DNA of 64,000 nt from Robiginitalea sediminis (GCF_002198115.1 NZ_NGNR01000002.1:186001-250000), one strand, 5' to 3'. Shown: positions 1 through 8,528, numbered from the stretch's first letter. A program made the numbers and translations. The notes: generated by a model not told the origin, from the letters alone.

Positions 1-2
1 CC

Positions 3-1607
3 GGGGGAGGGGTTTCCCCCCTGGCAAACGGCATGGCCACCGCTGCAGACTGGATGTCCGCGGCTTCGTTTATCTCTATGGCGGGGATCATCGCCTTTGC
101 CGGATACGACGGGTCTGTCTATTTAATGGGCTGGACCGGGGGTTACGTATTACTGGCACTTTTGTTGGCGCCTTACCTGAGGAAATTCGGGAAGTTTACC
201 GTCCCAGATTTTATAGGGGAGCGCTATTATTCCTCCACAGCCCGCATTGTAGCGGTGCTCTGTGCCCTGCTGGTGTCCTTTACCTATGTGGCCGGGCAGA
301 TGCGGGGGGTAGGGGTGGTTTTTTCCCGTTTTTTGGAGGTAGATGTAAACACCGGGGTGGTAATCGGGATGGTTATTGTCCTGTTCTATGCAGTATTGGG
401 AGGGATGAAGGGAATCACCTATACCCAGGTGGCCCAGTATTGTGTCCTGATCTTCGCCTTTATGGTGCCCGCTATCTTTATCTCTATCCAGATGACAGGT
501 AACCCGGTACCCCAGCTGGGGATGGGGGACACCCTGGCCGACGGCTCGGGGACCTACCTGCTGGACAAACTGGACGGCCTTTCGGAAGAGCTGGGTTTTA
601 CGGCTTATACCGATGGTTCCAAAAGCATGGCAGACGTTTTTGCCATCACCCTGGCCCTGATGGTGGGTACGGCCGGCTTGCCCCATGTCATCGTTCGGTT
701 CTTCACGGTTAAAAGGGTGCGGGATGCCCGTAAATCGGCCGGGTTGGCCCTGTTGTTTATCGCCATCCTCTACACGACGGCCCCGGCAGTGGCCGTATTT
801 GCCAAGACCAACCTTATTGAAACCGTGAACGGCAGGCCCTATGCGGAGATGCCGGCCTGGTTTACCAAATGGGAGGCTACCGGCCTGCTCACCTTTACCG
901 ATCGAAACGCAGACGGGATGGTCCAGTACGTAAAAGACCCGGCCCGGAACGAGCTGGTGGTAGACAACGACATTATGGTCCTGGCCAACCCGGAGATCGC
1001 CAACCTGCCCGCCTGGGTGATTGCCCTGGTGGCAGCAGGGGGGCTCGCGGCGGCCCTTTCCACGGCGGCCGGCTTGTTGCTGGTTATTTCGTCTTCCATT
1101 TCCCACGACCTGATCAAGAATGTCTTCAAGCCCGACCTCCCGGAGCGGCAGGAACTGTGGTATGCCCGGGGTGCTGCCACTCTGGCGGTGGTGGTTGCCG
1201 GGTATTTCGGGATTAACCCCCCGGGGTTTGTGGCTGCTGTGGTGGCCCTGGCCTTCGGGTTGGCAGCGGCCTCCTTTTTTCCGGCGATCCTGCTGGGCAT
1301 CTTTTACAAGAAAATGAATTCCAAAGGGGCGGTAGCCGGGATGATTACCGGTATTTCCCTGATGCTTTTTTATATGCTCAAATTCAAATTCGGGCTTTTT
1401 GACGGTGGTAAGGAAGCCGTGGCAGGATTGACTTCCCAGTGGTGGTTTGGGATCAGTCCCGAAGGTTTTGGGTCGGTTGCCATGGTAGTTAACTTTGCCG
1501 TGGCCCTACTCGTAAATCGTTTTACAGCCCCGCCCCCGGAGCACATCCAGGACCTGGTGGAGGATATCCGCATCCCTGGAGGAGCACCCCCTCCATCGTC
1601 CCATTGA
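3..1607 (+). CDS. Cation/acetate symporter, ActP-like (sodium:solute symporter family), 5' end outside window
   Basis: Inner-membrane symporter predicted to take up acetate or another small carboxylate with sodium or protons. The frame is open to the left edge and residues before the first in-window ATG (at 33) already read as family sequence (ANGMATAADWMSAASF resembles the conserved loop of ActP proteins), so the true start lies upstream. About ten hydrophobic helices follow; the stretch GGMKGITYTQVAQY fits the family core. The last ~20 residues are polar and proline-rich. It ends 75 bp before acetyl-CoA synthetase on the same strand, the classic actP-acs pairing, which supports acetate as substrate. 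Substrate is inferred; family membership is firm. Confidence 0.88.
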   Translation, partial: GGGVSPLANGMATAADWMSAASFISMAGIIAFAGYDGSVYLMGWTGGYVLLALLLAPYLRKFGKFTVPDFIGERYYSSTARIVAVLCALLVSFTYVAGQMRGVGVVFSRFLEVDVNTGVVIGMVIVLFYAVLGGMKGITYTQVAQYCVLIFAFMVPAIFISIQMTGNPVPQLGMGDTLADGSGTYLLDKLDGLSEELGFTAYTDGSKSMADVFAITLALMVGTAGLPHVIVRFFTVKRVRDARKSAGLALLFIAILYTTAPAVAVFAKTNLIETVNGRPYAEMPAWFTKWEATGLLTFTDRNADGMVQYVKDPARNELVVDNDIMVLANPEIANLPAWVIALVAAGGLAAALSTAAGLLLVISSSISHDLIKNVFKPDLPERQELWYARGAATLAVVVAGYFGINPPGFVAAVVALAFGLAAASFFPAILLGIFYKKMNSKGAVAGMITGISLMLFYMLKFKFGLFDGGKEAVAGLTSQWWFGISPEGFGSVAMVVNFAVALLVNRFTAPPPEHIQDLVEDIRIPGGAPPPSSH

Positions 1608-1682
1608 AGAATTCAGGATTTGTCAGCATTGTGTACATTTAAGGGCACAACGCATTTCCCATACCAAACAAACAACATATCC

Positions 1683-3590
1683 ATGAGTAATTACCACATC
1701 AAACACCTGGAGGAATATTTCCAGGTTTATCGCAAATCGGTGCGGGATCCCGAAGCGTTCTGGGAGGAAATCGCAGAAGAACATTTCGTATGGCACAGGA
1801 AATGGGACCGGGTCTTGCGGTGGGATTTCCAAAAGCCGGAAGTCGCCTGGTTTGAAGGGGCCCAACTGAATATCACAGAAAACTGCATAGACCGCCACCT
1901 GCCGACCCGGGGCGACCAGACGGCCATCCTGTTTGAACCCAACAACCCGGAAGAGGCGGCCGAGGCGATCACCTACTCGGACTTGCACCGGCGGGTTTGC
2001 CGGATGGCAAACGTTTTAAAGGGGCAGGGGGTTGGCAAGGGGGACCGGGTGTGTATCTACCTACCCATGATCCCGGAGCTGGCTGTAGCCGTTCTGGCCT
2101 GTGCGCGCATCGGGGCCGTACATTCCGTGGTTTTCGCCGGTTTTTCTGCCACGGCCCTGGCTACCCGGATTAACGATTGCGATTGCCACCTGGTGATTAC
2201 TTCGGACGGTTCCTACCGCGGGGCCAAGACCATAGACCTGAAAGGGATTGTAGACACGGCCCTGGAGGACTGCCCCGGGGTACGGTCGGTCCTGGTGGCC
2301 CGGCGGATCGGGTCGGAAATCGGGATGCAGGACGGGCGCGACCACTGGTTGCAACCGCTCCTGGAGCAGGCGGCCCCAACCTGTCCGGCCGTAGTCATGG
2401 ATGCGGAGGACCCCCTGTTTATCCTCTATACCTCCGGGTCTACCGGTAAACCCAAGGGTATGGTGCATACCTGTGCCGGGTATATGGTCTATACGGCCTA
2501 TACCTTCAAGAACATCTTCCAGTACCGCCAGGGCGATATTTACTGGTGTACCGCAGATATCGGCTGGATTACCGGCCACTCGTATATCGTATACGGCCCC
2601 CTGGCCAACGGGGCTACCACGGTAATGTTCGAAGGCGTGCCTTCCTACCCGGATTTCGGGCGCTTCTGGGCGGTGGTGGAAAAGCACAAGGTGACCCAGT
2701 TCTATACGGCCCCCACAGCTATCCGGGCCCTTGCCAAGGAGCGCCTGGACTTCGTGGACAAATACGACCTTTCTTCCCTCAAGGTCCTGGGCTCGGTAGG
2801 GGAGCCCATCAACGAGGAGGCCTGGCACTGGTATAACCAGAACATCGGGAAGAAACACAGCCCCATTGTCGATACCTGGTGGCAAACTGAAACGGGCGGC
2901 ATCATGATTAGCCCCATCCCCTATGTTACGCCCACCAAACCCACCTATGCCTCCCTGCCCTTTATCGGGGTTCAGCCGGCCCTCATGGACGAAGAGGGCA
3001 ATGAAATCCGGGGCAACCAGGTAAGCGGCAGGCTGTGCATCAAGTTCCCATGGCCCTCCATGGCACGGACCATCTGGGGCGATCACCAGCGGTACCGCGA
3101 CACCTATTTTTCGGCCTATCCCGATAAATATTTTACAGGGGATGGCGCCAACCGGGACGAAGTGGGATATTACCGCATTACGGGCCGGGTAGACGATGTG
3201 ATTATCGTTTCAGGACACAACCTGGGCACCGCCCCCATAGAAGACAGTATCAATGAGCACCCGGCCGTGGCCGAATCGGCTATCGTAGGCTTCCCGCACG
3301 ACATCAAGGGCAATGCCCTCTATGGGTTTGTGATTCTGAAGGAAACCGGATCCGGACGGGACAGGGACAACCTCCGCAAGGAGATCAACCAACAGATTAC
3401 AGAGCAAATCGGGCCCATTGCCAAATTGGACAAAATCCAGTTTGTACCCGGGCTTCCCAAGACCCGAAGCGGTAAAATTATGCGCCGCATCCTTCGTAAA
3501 ATAGCCTCTAAGGACACCTCCAACCTGGGAGATATCAGTACCCTTCTCAACCCGGAGGTAGTGGAACAGATAATGGACGAAGCCCTTTAA
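1683..3590 (+). CDS. acs: Acetyl-CoA synthetase (AMP-forming)
   Basis: Cytoplasmic enzyme making acetyl-CoA from acetate, ATP and CoA through acetyl-AMP. The 635-aa product has the usual family length. Visible motifs: the AMP-binding P-loop YTSGSTGKPKG near residue 251, WWQTETGG near 400, and the C-terminal PKTRSGKIMRR near 592-602 with the lysine normally controlled by acetylation. The frame is open upstream to a TTG at 1620, but the 21 extra residues are not family-like, so I chose ATG 1683 (MSNYHIKHLEEY). It follows the acetate-type symporter with a 75-bp gap and converges on the DUF294 gene, 3 bp away. Confidence 0.96.
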   Translation: MSNYHIKHLEEYFQVYRKSVRDPEAFWEEIAEEHFVWHRKWDRVLRWDFQKPEVAWFEGAQLNITENCIDRHLPTRGDQTAILFEPNNPEEAAEAITYSDLHRRVCRMANVLKGQGVGKGDRVCIYLPMIPELAVAVLACARIGAVHSVVFAGFSATALATRINDCDCHLVITSDGSYRGAKTIDLKGIVDTALEDCPGVRSVLVARRIGSEIGMQDGRDHWLQPLLEQAAPTCPAVVMDAEDPLFILYTSGSTGKPKGMVHTCAGYMVYTAYTFKNIFQYRQGDIYWCTADIGWITGHSYIVYGPLANGATTVMFEGVPSYPDFGRFWAVVEKHKVTQFYTAPTAIRALAKERLDFVDKYDLSSLKVLGSVGEPINEEAWHWYNQNIGKKHSPIVDTWWQTETGGIMISPIPYVTPTKPTYASLPFIGVQPALMDEEGNEIRGNQVSGRLCIKFPWPSMARTIWGDHQRYRDTYFSAYPDKYFTGDGANRDEVGYYRITGRVDDVIIVSGHNLGTAPIEDSINEHPAVAESAIVGFPHDIKGNALYGFVILKETGSGRDRDNLRKEINQQITEQIGPIAKLDKIQFVPGLPKTRSGKIMRRILRKIASKDTSNLGDISTLLNPEVVEQIMDEAL

Positions 3591-3593
3591 GAA

Positions 3594-5039
3594 TTAGCGC
3601 AAGCCCGCCACGCGAAAGCGCACCTCGATGAGCTGCCGCAGCTGAGCCACTGTTCTCAGGTGTGCTTTCAGCTGTTTTCTGCGGTAGGGTGAAAGGGCTT
3701 TCAGGTCAATATACCTGCCGGAATCCCCATTTGTCAGCCCGGATTGCACCCGGAGGGCTGAGAGGTCGAGGAAGGCCTGGGCACAGCCCGCAAAAAGGGC
3801 CTGGTTCTGGGGTTCGGCCTTCGCCATAAACCGAAAGCGTTGTTCTGTATTCCGGAACCCCGTAGTTGTTCTGGAAAGGACCAGGAGCCTGGCGGCATCC
3901 ACCAGGGCCAGGAGTCCCCTTGCTTTCAGGTCAAAATACCCGCGATGCTCCCCGGAGCTCTCCTTCCGGAGTTGCCCGAAGAAGCCAAAGGCAGGCGGCG
4001 CATTCAAGGCTGAAACAGCCAGGTAGGACAAGAAGGGGGGCGCCTCCCCCAGCAGAAGGTTAATCTTTTCCATAATGTCCTCTTCCAGCATAGTGTCTCC
4101 CCAAACGGGTCGCATGTCCAGCATGGCGCTGCACACCAGGATACTGTCTTCGTCCGGTTCCCGAATCCACCGGGTAAAAAGGCTTTTCCACTCGCTAACA
4201 GACAGGCACCACCTGGGGTTGGACGCCATCATCCCCGCCGGGCATGGCGCATAACCCATGGCGGCCAGGCCGTCATTTACCGCTCGTGCCAGTGGCAGGA
4301 GCCGCTCCCGGGTGTCCTGGGAGGATGTCCCAGGCAGATCCTCAAAGACCAGGGCATTATCCTGGTCCGTGGGCAGGAGTTGTTCCCCCCGCCCCAGGCT
4401 TCCAGTGGTCAGCCAGCAAAAGCGCAAATGTTCCAACCCCAGCCGTGCCGCCTCCCAGCCAATCCATTTAGAGACCAGGGCATCTTTTAAGGCGGTAAAC
4501 ACCTCACAAGAGTACGAAACAGGTAGTTCCTGGCGCATGTACTCCGTTAGCAGCTGTCGCATTTCGGAGCCTATCTGAAGGAGGTCCTTGGGATCGGATG
4601 CCTCCCGGATCCCGCGCATGAGCATAGCGGGGCTGTGACTTTGGGTGATCAGGATATCCCGCTGAGAAACCATCCCCACAACCTTCCCGGTATCCATCCC
4701 GTCCTCGGTAAGGACCAGGTGCGAGATTCCAAACCGCAGCATTGCAGCCTGCGCCGCGCCAGTGCTGAGGTGGTGGGAAAAGGTTCGCACCGGCGCGCAC
4801 ATCCACCCCGAAACCCGGTCTGTCCGGGGTCCGGCCCCGGAGGCCACGGCCCTGCGCAGGTCCTTATCCGTAAGGATCCCCTCAAGGCGGCCCGGGCCCT
4901 GCACCAATACAGCCGTATGCCCCCCGGTTTGCATGGCGGCGGCGGCCTCCTGCAGGGTAGCCCCGGCATCCAGAATAAGGGCAGGGCTGCACCGGGCGTG
5001 CACCGGCAGTTCGTGCCAGGAAGTTTCAGGTAAATCCAT
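3594..5039 (-). CDS. CBS-pair / DUF294 nucleotidyltransferase-like protein
   Basis: Putative cytoplasmic regulatory protein of 481 aa. Residues about 10-145 form two CBS repeats, which usually bind adenine nucleotides; around 215-235 lies LGRGEQLLPTDQDN, the GRxE..TDxD signature of DUF294 nucleotidyltransferases (GlnD-like fold); the rest fits the DUF294 C-terminal helical domain. An N-terminal cyclic-nucleotide domain found in many relatives is absent. A GTG at 5093 would add 18 residues, but a -7-like box (minus strand, 5067-5060) lies between the two candidates, so ATG 5039 is preferred. In many bacteria this family sits beside acs/actP, as here (convergent), suggesting a role in acetate metabolism; the actual activity is unknown. 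Confidence 0.82.
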   Translation of the reverse strand: MDLPETSWHELPVHARCSPALILDAGATLQEAAAAMQTGGHTAVLVQGPGRLEGILTDKDLRRAVASGAGPRTDRVSGWMCAPVRTFSHHLSTGAAQAAMLRFGISHLVLTEDGMDTGKVVGMVSQRDILITQSHSPAMLMRGIREASDPKDLLQIGSEMRQLLTEYMRQELPVSYSCEVFTALKDALVSKWIGWEAARLGLEHLRFCWLTTGSLGRGEQLLPTDQDNALVFEDLPGTSSQDTRERLLPLARAVNDGLAAMGYAPCPAGMMASNPRWCLSVSEWKSLFTRWIREPDEDSILVCSAMLDMRPVWGDTMLEEDIMEKINLLLGEAPPFLSYLAVSALNAPPAFGFFGQLRKESSGEHRGYFDLKARGLLALVDAARLLVLSRTTTGFRNTEQRFRFMAKAEPQNQALFAGCAQAFLDLSALRVQSGLTNGDSGRYIDLKALSPYRRKQLKAHLRTVAQLRQLIEVRFRVAGLR

Positions 5040-5059
5040 AGCCGGAGAGGCACTTTTTT

Positions 5060-5067
5060 TAAAGATA
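5060..5067 (-). promoter_or_regulatory. -7 promoter box upstream of the DUF294 gene
   Basis: Reading the minus strand the octamer is TATCTTTA, one base off the Bacteroidota TAnnTTTG box, 20 nt before ATG 5039. No matching -33 TTG is seen. The same variant octamer occurs before several other genes here (6519, 31974, 32019, 35110), which raises its credibility. It helps decide the start of the DUF294 gene. Confidence 0.45.
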
Positions 5068-5125
5068 GCAAATTCGGCCTCGGGTTCCCGCACGAGATTT
5101 TTTAGGGCAATCTTCCCCTTCGTCG

Positions 5126-5133
5126 TATATTTG
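5126..5133 (+). promoter_or_regulatory. -7 promoter box of tRNA-Arg
   Basis: TATATTTG fits TAnnTTTG exactly and ends 11 nt before the mature tRNA 5' end, so transcription would begin only a few bases upstream of the tRNA. No clear -33 element was found. Confidence 0.6.
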
Positions 5134-5144
5134 CGGGGCCCTTA

Positions 5145-5218
5145 GGTCGCGTAGCTCAGCTGGATAGAGCATCTGCCTTCTAAGCAGACGGTCCCAGGTT
5201 CGAATCCTGGCGCGATCA
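5145..5218 (+). tRNA. tRNA-Arg (anticodon TCT)
   Basis: A full cloverleaf can be drawn: acceptor GGTCGCG pairs with CGCGATC (one G-U), D arm GCTC/GAGC, anticodon stem TCTGC/GCAGA with loop CTTCTAA giving anticodon TCT, and T arm CCAGG/CCTGG with loop TTCGAAT. The discriminator is A and the CCA end is not encoded. It reads the AGA codon (and AGG by wobble). A -7 box precedes it and a strong hairpin terminator follows 15 nt downstream, so it is a single-gene unit. Confidence 0.97.
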
Positions 5219-5232
5219 CTACAAGCACACCC

Positions 5233-5260
5233 CCCCGCAACGCAAGTTGCGGGGTTTTTT
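5233..5260 (+). terminator. Rho-independent terminator after tRNA-Arg
   Basis: A perfect 9-bp stem (CCCCGCAAC / GTTGCGGGG) with a GCAA tetraloop followed by six T residues, starting 15 nt after the tRNA. Confidence 0.9.
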
Positions 5261-5280
5261 ATTCCTAGAATCCGTCAAAA

Positions 5281-5565
5281 GCCTGCTTTTGTAAGGGTTC
5301 GAAGGAATAAAAAACACACTGCCCGCCAGGGCAGTGCCGGGGGTGTATTTGCAAAGGGGATTGCCCTCAGGATCACCGCAGGTACTCCTGGCAAGCTCGC
5401 TTTTGTAAGGACCTGAAAAGCAAAAAACACACTGCCCGCCAGGGCAGTGCGGGGGTGTATTTGTAGAGGGGATTGTCCTCAGGATCACCGCAGGTACTCC
5501 TGGCAAGCTCGCTTTTGTAAGGACCTGAAAAGCAAAAAACACACTGCCCACCAGGGCAGTGATAA
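5281..5565. repeat. Tandem repeat, ~113-bp unit, about 2.5 copies, each with a hairpin
   Basis: Copies start at about 5281, 5395 and 5507 (periods 114 and 112 bp); the last stops after about 59 bp. Copies two and three are nearly identical; copy one differs at scattered bases. Each unit contains a perfect 8-bp inverted repeat, CACTGCCC / GGGCAGTG, at 5317-5336, 5430-5449 and 5542-5561. On the minus strand each hairpin is followed by TGTGTTTTTT, so it looks like an intrinsic terminator, yet no minus-strand gene ends here. Open minus-strand frames of 68 and 126 codons run through the array but resemble nothing I know. It lies directly downstream of a tRNA gene, a common site of insertion and decay. 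Confidence 0.85.
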
Positions 5566-5635
5566 ATAGCGAAGCGCAACTACACCTGGTGAAATCCAAA
5601 TTTCTCCCTTCCTTTGTTGTAAGGGAGCTACTACC

Positions 5636-5910
5636 ATGTACTTTGAAGGCCTTTTACCGGAAGATAGAAAATTGATGGATCTCCTGTTTCCTTTGCCAAA
5701 ATCCCATCATGGTATCGATTACCACCTAAACCATTTTTACGCTGGGACATGGCCAAAATCATGTCCGAATACCGGCTGCAAAACAATGGCCGAACCATTC
5801 CCTATGAAGTCCTTTTTCGAAAACTCCGCATGATTGAGGATGATCACCTTTTTACTCATCAGCTCCTTGTAGGCCTTGTGTTGCTAAAAGCCAACGAATA
5901 CTGCTATTGA
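5636..5910 (+). pseudogene. Remnant of an unrecognised protein gene
   Basis: Frame starting ATG 5636 gives MYFEGLLPEDRKLMD and then turns to unlikely residues. A second frame, open from just after a TAG near 5662 to a TGA at 5908-5910, reads like real protein, for example KPFLRWDMAKIMSEYRLQ and later HQLLVGLVLLKANEYCY, but has no good start upstream. The pattern fits a gene broken by a frameshift and 5' loss. I do not recognise the family. It lies between the repeat array and the phosphoesterase gene. It could also be chance open frame; the stretch 5566-5635 holds nothing I can name. Confidence 0.35.
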
Positions 5911-5946
5911 GTTGCCGGATCGCCTTTAGGTGAGCAGCTGCAGGCC

Positions 5947-6456
5947 TTAAAGGTCGACACGGGTAACCTGCATGCGGCTCGTTTCGAGAACCAAAAACGT
6001 AGCCGGCAGGTCCCGGAGCTCCCCCCCGTGATACCCCATGATGGCCCCCGGGTTCAGTAATAAGGTGTCGTTGACCTTTTCGGTGTGAATCGTATGGTTA
6101 TGCCCGTAACAAACCACATCGTACCCCCCGTTTTCCGCAAGCGCGCGGGCTTTGTCCGGGTAGTGGTTCACAGCAATGGTAATGCCTCCGAGGCTTCCTC
6201 TGTAATATTCGCCATGGAGGCGGACATTCGGGTATTTGGCGGCGTTGGCGATGATGGCCGCAACATCCCCGTCATTATTGCCCAACACCAGGTGCGTAGG
6301 CTTTGAATACGCCTTCCCCAGCAGGTGGACGATAAAGGGCGCGCAGAGGTCGCCGCAAAACAGCATGGCTTCGGTCTCCTGGAGCAGGGGGTGTGCCAGT
6401 GCTTTCTGGAGGTTCCAGACATGGTCGTGGATGTCTGAGAGGATGGCTATTTTCAT
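5947..6456 (-). CDS. YfcE/MJ0936-type metallophosphoesterase
   Basis: Cytoplasmic dinuclear-metal phosphoesterase of 169 aa, a usual length for this subfamily, predicted to hydrolyse phosphodiesters; the natural substrate is unknown. Metal-site motifs are all visible in order: SDIHDH at residues 7-12, CGDLCAP near 37, GNNDGD near 62, NHYPD near 105 and YGHNHT near 125. The frame extends upstream to 6537, but the extra 27 residues are not family-like and a -7-like box (6526-6519, minus strand) lies inside them, so ATG 6456 (MKIAILSDIH) is chosen. It is divergent from the carboxypeptidase gene. Confidence 0.88.
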   Translation of the reverse strand: MKIAILSDIHDHVWNLQKALAHPLLQETEAMLFCGDLCAPFIVHLLGKAYSKPTHLVLGNNDGDVAAIIANAAKYPNVRLHGEYYRGSLGGITIAVNHYPDKARALAENGGYDVVCYGHNHTIHTEKVNDTLLLNPGAIMGYHGGELRDLPATFLVLETSRMQVTRVDL

Positions 6457-6518
6457 CTTGGAGCGATTTTTATGAAGCGGGTTTAGGTCTTTGGATGGGA
6501 CCCTTGGCCGGGACCCCT

Positions 6519-6526
6519 TAAAGATA
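6519..6526 (-). promoter_or_regulatory. -7 promoter box upstream of the phosphoesterase gene
   Basis: Minus-strand octamer TATCTTTA, a one-base variant of TAnnTTTG, 62 nt before ATG 6456. No -33 element identified; moderate support only. Confidence 0.35.
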
Positions 6527-6629
6527 CCCATATTCATTTTGGTCCTTTGGGGGGTGCCCTTTTTTTGACGGGACAGCCCTGCTGCGTTCAGGATTTCTTA
6601 TTTTCAGCGGATGTAAACAAGAAGTAAGC

Positions 6630-7907
6630 ATGAGGATTCTATATGTAGTAGCAGGGCTTGGAGTGAGCCTTCTGCTGGGGTGTAAAAACACCAGTTCCAC
6701 CCCTTCCCCCACGGGGTATCAGGGGCAGGGGCCCACCCCGGTGGTCTCTACCCGGACCAAACCCGTGCAGAAGCAATGGCGTGGGACCTGGTCCTTTCAG
6801 GACAGCACGGTTTTTTTCAGCAATGCCTTCGACGGGGCACGCTTAAACGGGGTGGCCCACGACGGGGGGACGCATTATACGTTATGGATCACAGCGGAGA
6901 ATACCCCCATTAACCCAAGCCCCTGGTATGCCTTCCAGGTCTGGAGCACCGAGGCGAAGGAGGTAACCCTCAGGTTTACCTATGACGGCAGTAGGAGTCG
7001 GTACTATCCCAAAATCAGCCGGGACGGGGTCCACTTCAAAGCCCTGGACAGTACCCGGTTCAAAGCGATTAACCCCGGGGAGGGGGACTTCGGTATCCGG
7101 GCGGCTCCCGAAGAAATAGAGATCAGCATAACCGTAGACCAGCAGCCTACCTGGGTGGCTGCCCAGGAACTGTATCCCTCAGGGGCCGTAAAAAAATGGG
7201 TGGACTCCCTGGCAGCCAAACCGTTTGTTACCGCCTATGAGATTGGCAGGAGCCGCGAAGGGCGGCCCATGAACCTCGTGGAGGTAAACGGGGCAGGTGC
7301 CAATAAAGCCCTGATGATTATCTCCCGCCAGCACCCGCCGGAGGTTACCGGTTTTCTGGCGATGAAATCCTTTATGGAGACCCTTGCCGGGGATTCCGAG
7401 CAGGCCCGGGCCTTCAGGAAGGCGTTTACCGTATTCAACGTCCCCCTAATGAACCCTGACGGGGTCGATAACGGGCATTGGCGCCATAACCATGGCGGCA
7501 TAGACCTGAACCGGGATTGGCAGGAATTTAACCAGCCGGAGACGCGGGCCGTCCGGGATTTTCTGAAGGCGAAAAGCGAAGCAGGCTATGAGTTTGTTTT
7601 CGGGGCTGATTTCCACTCGACCTGGGATGATATCTATTACCCTATAGACTCTGTGGTTACCGGGGAAAGGGGCAAGATCGTATTCGATTGGATCAGGGGC
7701 ATCACAGCGCGGTTGCCCCAGAAGCAAACCAACATCAGCGCCTCGGATAAGATCCGGCCTACCATGGTTTCCCGCAACCACTTCTACGTGGCCCATGGGA
7801 TGCCTGCCATCGTCTTTGAGCTGGGGGACAACACCCCCCGGGATTTCCTCAGGGAAAAGGGCAGGGTCGCAGCCGAGGAACTCATGCGGCTGCTGATGGA
7901 GCAATGA
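6630..7907 (+). CDS. M14-family zinc carboxypeptidase, lipoprotein
   Basis: Predicted exported peptidase of 425 aa. The N-terminus MRILYVVAGLGVSLLLGC is a lipoprotein signal with the lipobox cysteine near residue 18. Residues about 50-190 form a beta-rich N-terminal domain seen in cytosolic-carboxypeptidase-like (M14C) proteins. Catalytic elements follow: zinc ligands in RQHPPE near 232, the substrate-binding stretch NGHWRHNHGGIDLNRDW near 279-295, a further zinc His in ADFHSTWDD near 328, and the probable general base in VFELGDN near 396. It would remove C-terminal residues of peptides or trim muropeptides at the envelope; substrate unknown. It stands alone, ending at an inverted repeat shared with the convergent next gene. 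Confidence 0.87.
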   Translation: MRILYVVAGLGVSLLLGCKNTSSTPSPTGYQGQGPTPVVSTRTKPVQKQWRGTWSFQDSTVFFSNAFDGARLNGVAHDGGTHYTLWITAENTPINPSPWYAFQVWSTEAKEVTLRFTYDGSRSRYYPKISRDGVHFKALDSTRFKAINPGEGDFGIRAAPEEIEISITVDQQPTWVAAQELYPSGAVKKWVDSLAAKPFVTAYEIGRSREGRPMNLVEVNGAGANKALMIISRQHPPEVTGFLAMKSFMETLAGDSEQARAFRKAFTVFNVPLMNPDGVDNGHWRHNHGGIDLNRDWQEFNQPETRAVRDFLKAKSEAGYEFVFGADFHSTWDDIYYPIDSVVTGERGKIVFDWIRGITARLPQKQTNISASDKIRPTMVSRNHFYVAHGMPAIVFELGDNTPRDFLREKGRVAAEELMRLLMEQ

Positions 7908-7922
7908 ATTATGGGGGCATTA

Positions 7923-7958
7923 AATAAGCGCACCCAGTCCCCACCCGGTGCGCTTATT
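7923..7958. terminator. Perfect 12-bp inverted repeat between convergent genes
   Basis: AATAAGCGCACC and GGTGCGCTTATT pair perfectly around a 12-nt loop, between the ends of the carboxypeptidase gene and the small coiled-coil gene. No long T-run follows on either strand, so it is a probable bidirectional transcription-end hairpin rather than a textbook terminator. Confidence 0.6.
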
Positions 7959-7985
7959 CGGAAAACGCAAACATCTGTTTGGGTT

Positions 7986-8375
7986 TCACATATACTCCGT
8001 CAGAAAAGCGAAGAATTCCTTTTTGAAATCGGCGTAGACATCGCGTTCGGTTTCCATTTTCTCGCGGGTGGTCCTATGGGCGTTAACCATCGTAATGTCC
8101 ATATATTCTGCCCCTCCGCTGCGGGTTTGCCCCGCTATCCGGGCTTCGTGTTTTTCAATGTCCTCCAGCAAATCCAAAATCCGAATTTCATGCAGGCGGA
8201 TTTCGTTCTGGTAATGCTCCAGGCGCTTTAAGAACGTAATGTCGGTATAGCGGGACACCAGGTCTTCCAGTCGGTGGTTAAAGGTCCTTAGTTCATCTTC
8301 CCAGAAACGCAGTTCTGCGGTCCAGTTGCGGTGTTCGAAGTGGAGGTCGGAATTGTGGATGATGGTTTTCAACAT
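7986..8375 (-). CDS. Small coiled-coil protein of unknown function
   Basis: A 129-aa soluble, highly charged protein without signal peptide or membrane segment. From about residue 20 to 85 it is strongly helical with heptad-like leucines (for example RLEHYQNEIRLHEIRILDLLED), suggesting a coiled coil. It begins MLKTIIHNSDLHFEHRNW. I do not recognise a family; similar short uncharacterised proteins occur in flavobacteria. It is convergent with the carboxypeptidase gene and divergent from the MFS gene. Composition and start ATG support it being real. Confidence 0.7.
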   Translation of the reverse strand: MLKTIIHNSDLHFEHRNWTAELRFWEDELRTFNHRLEDLVSRYTDITFLKRLEHYQNEIRLHEIRILDLLEDIEKHEARIAGQTRSGGAEYMDITMVNAHRTTREKMETERDVYADFKKEFFAFLTEYM

Positions 8376-8498
8376 GATCTACGGATTTAATGAGACGTTT
8401 CAGGTGCCCGGGTCCCGGGTAAGTTTCTACAAGTTATCCCCATCATCAATGCCATACAATGACCTTTGTCACCATTTTGGGCCAACTTTGGGCCGCCG

Positions 8499-8528
8499 TT
8501 GGGAGCATCTTCGGATTGTGTATTTTTG
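8499..8528 (+). promoter_or_regulatory. Promoter of the MFS gene (TTG-N19-TATTTTTG)
   Basis: A -33 TTG at 8499-8501 is followed after exactly 19 nt by TATTTTTG (8521-8528), matching the Bacteroidota sigma-A consensus in both boxes and spacing. The start codon lies 21 nt downstream. Confidence 0.7.

Noticed and set aside
5281-5565. Possible CRISPR array
   Set aside because: Only about 2.5 units of 112-114 bp that are alike along their whole length; there are no unique spacers of even length and no cas genes.
5219-5600. 126- and 68-codon minus-strand frames as real proteins
   Set aside because: They are simply the tandem repeat translated, contain several terminator hairpins, and resemble no known protein.
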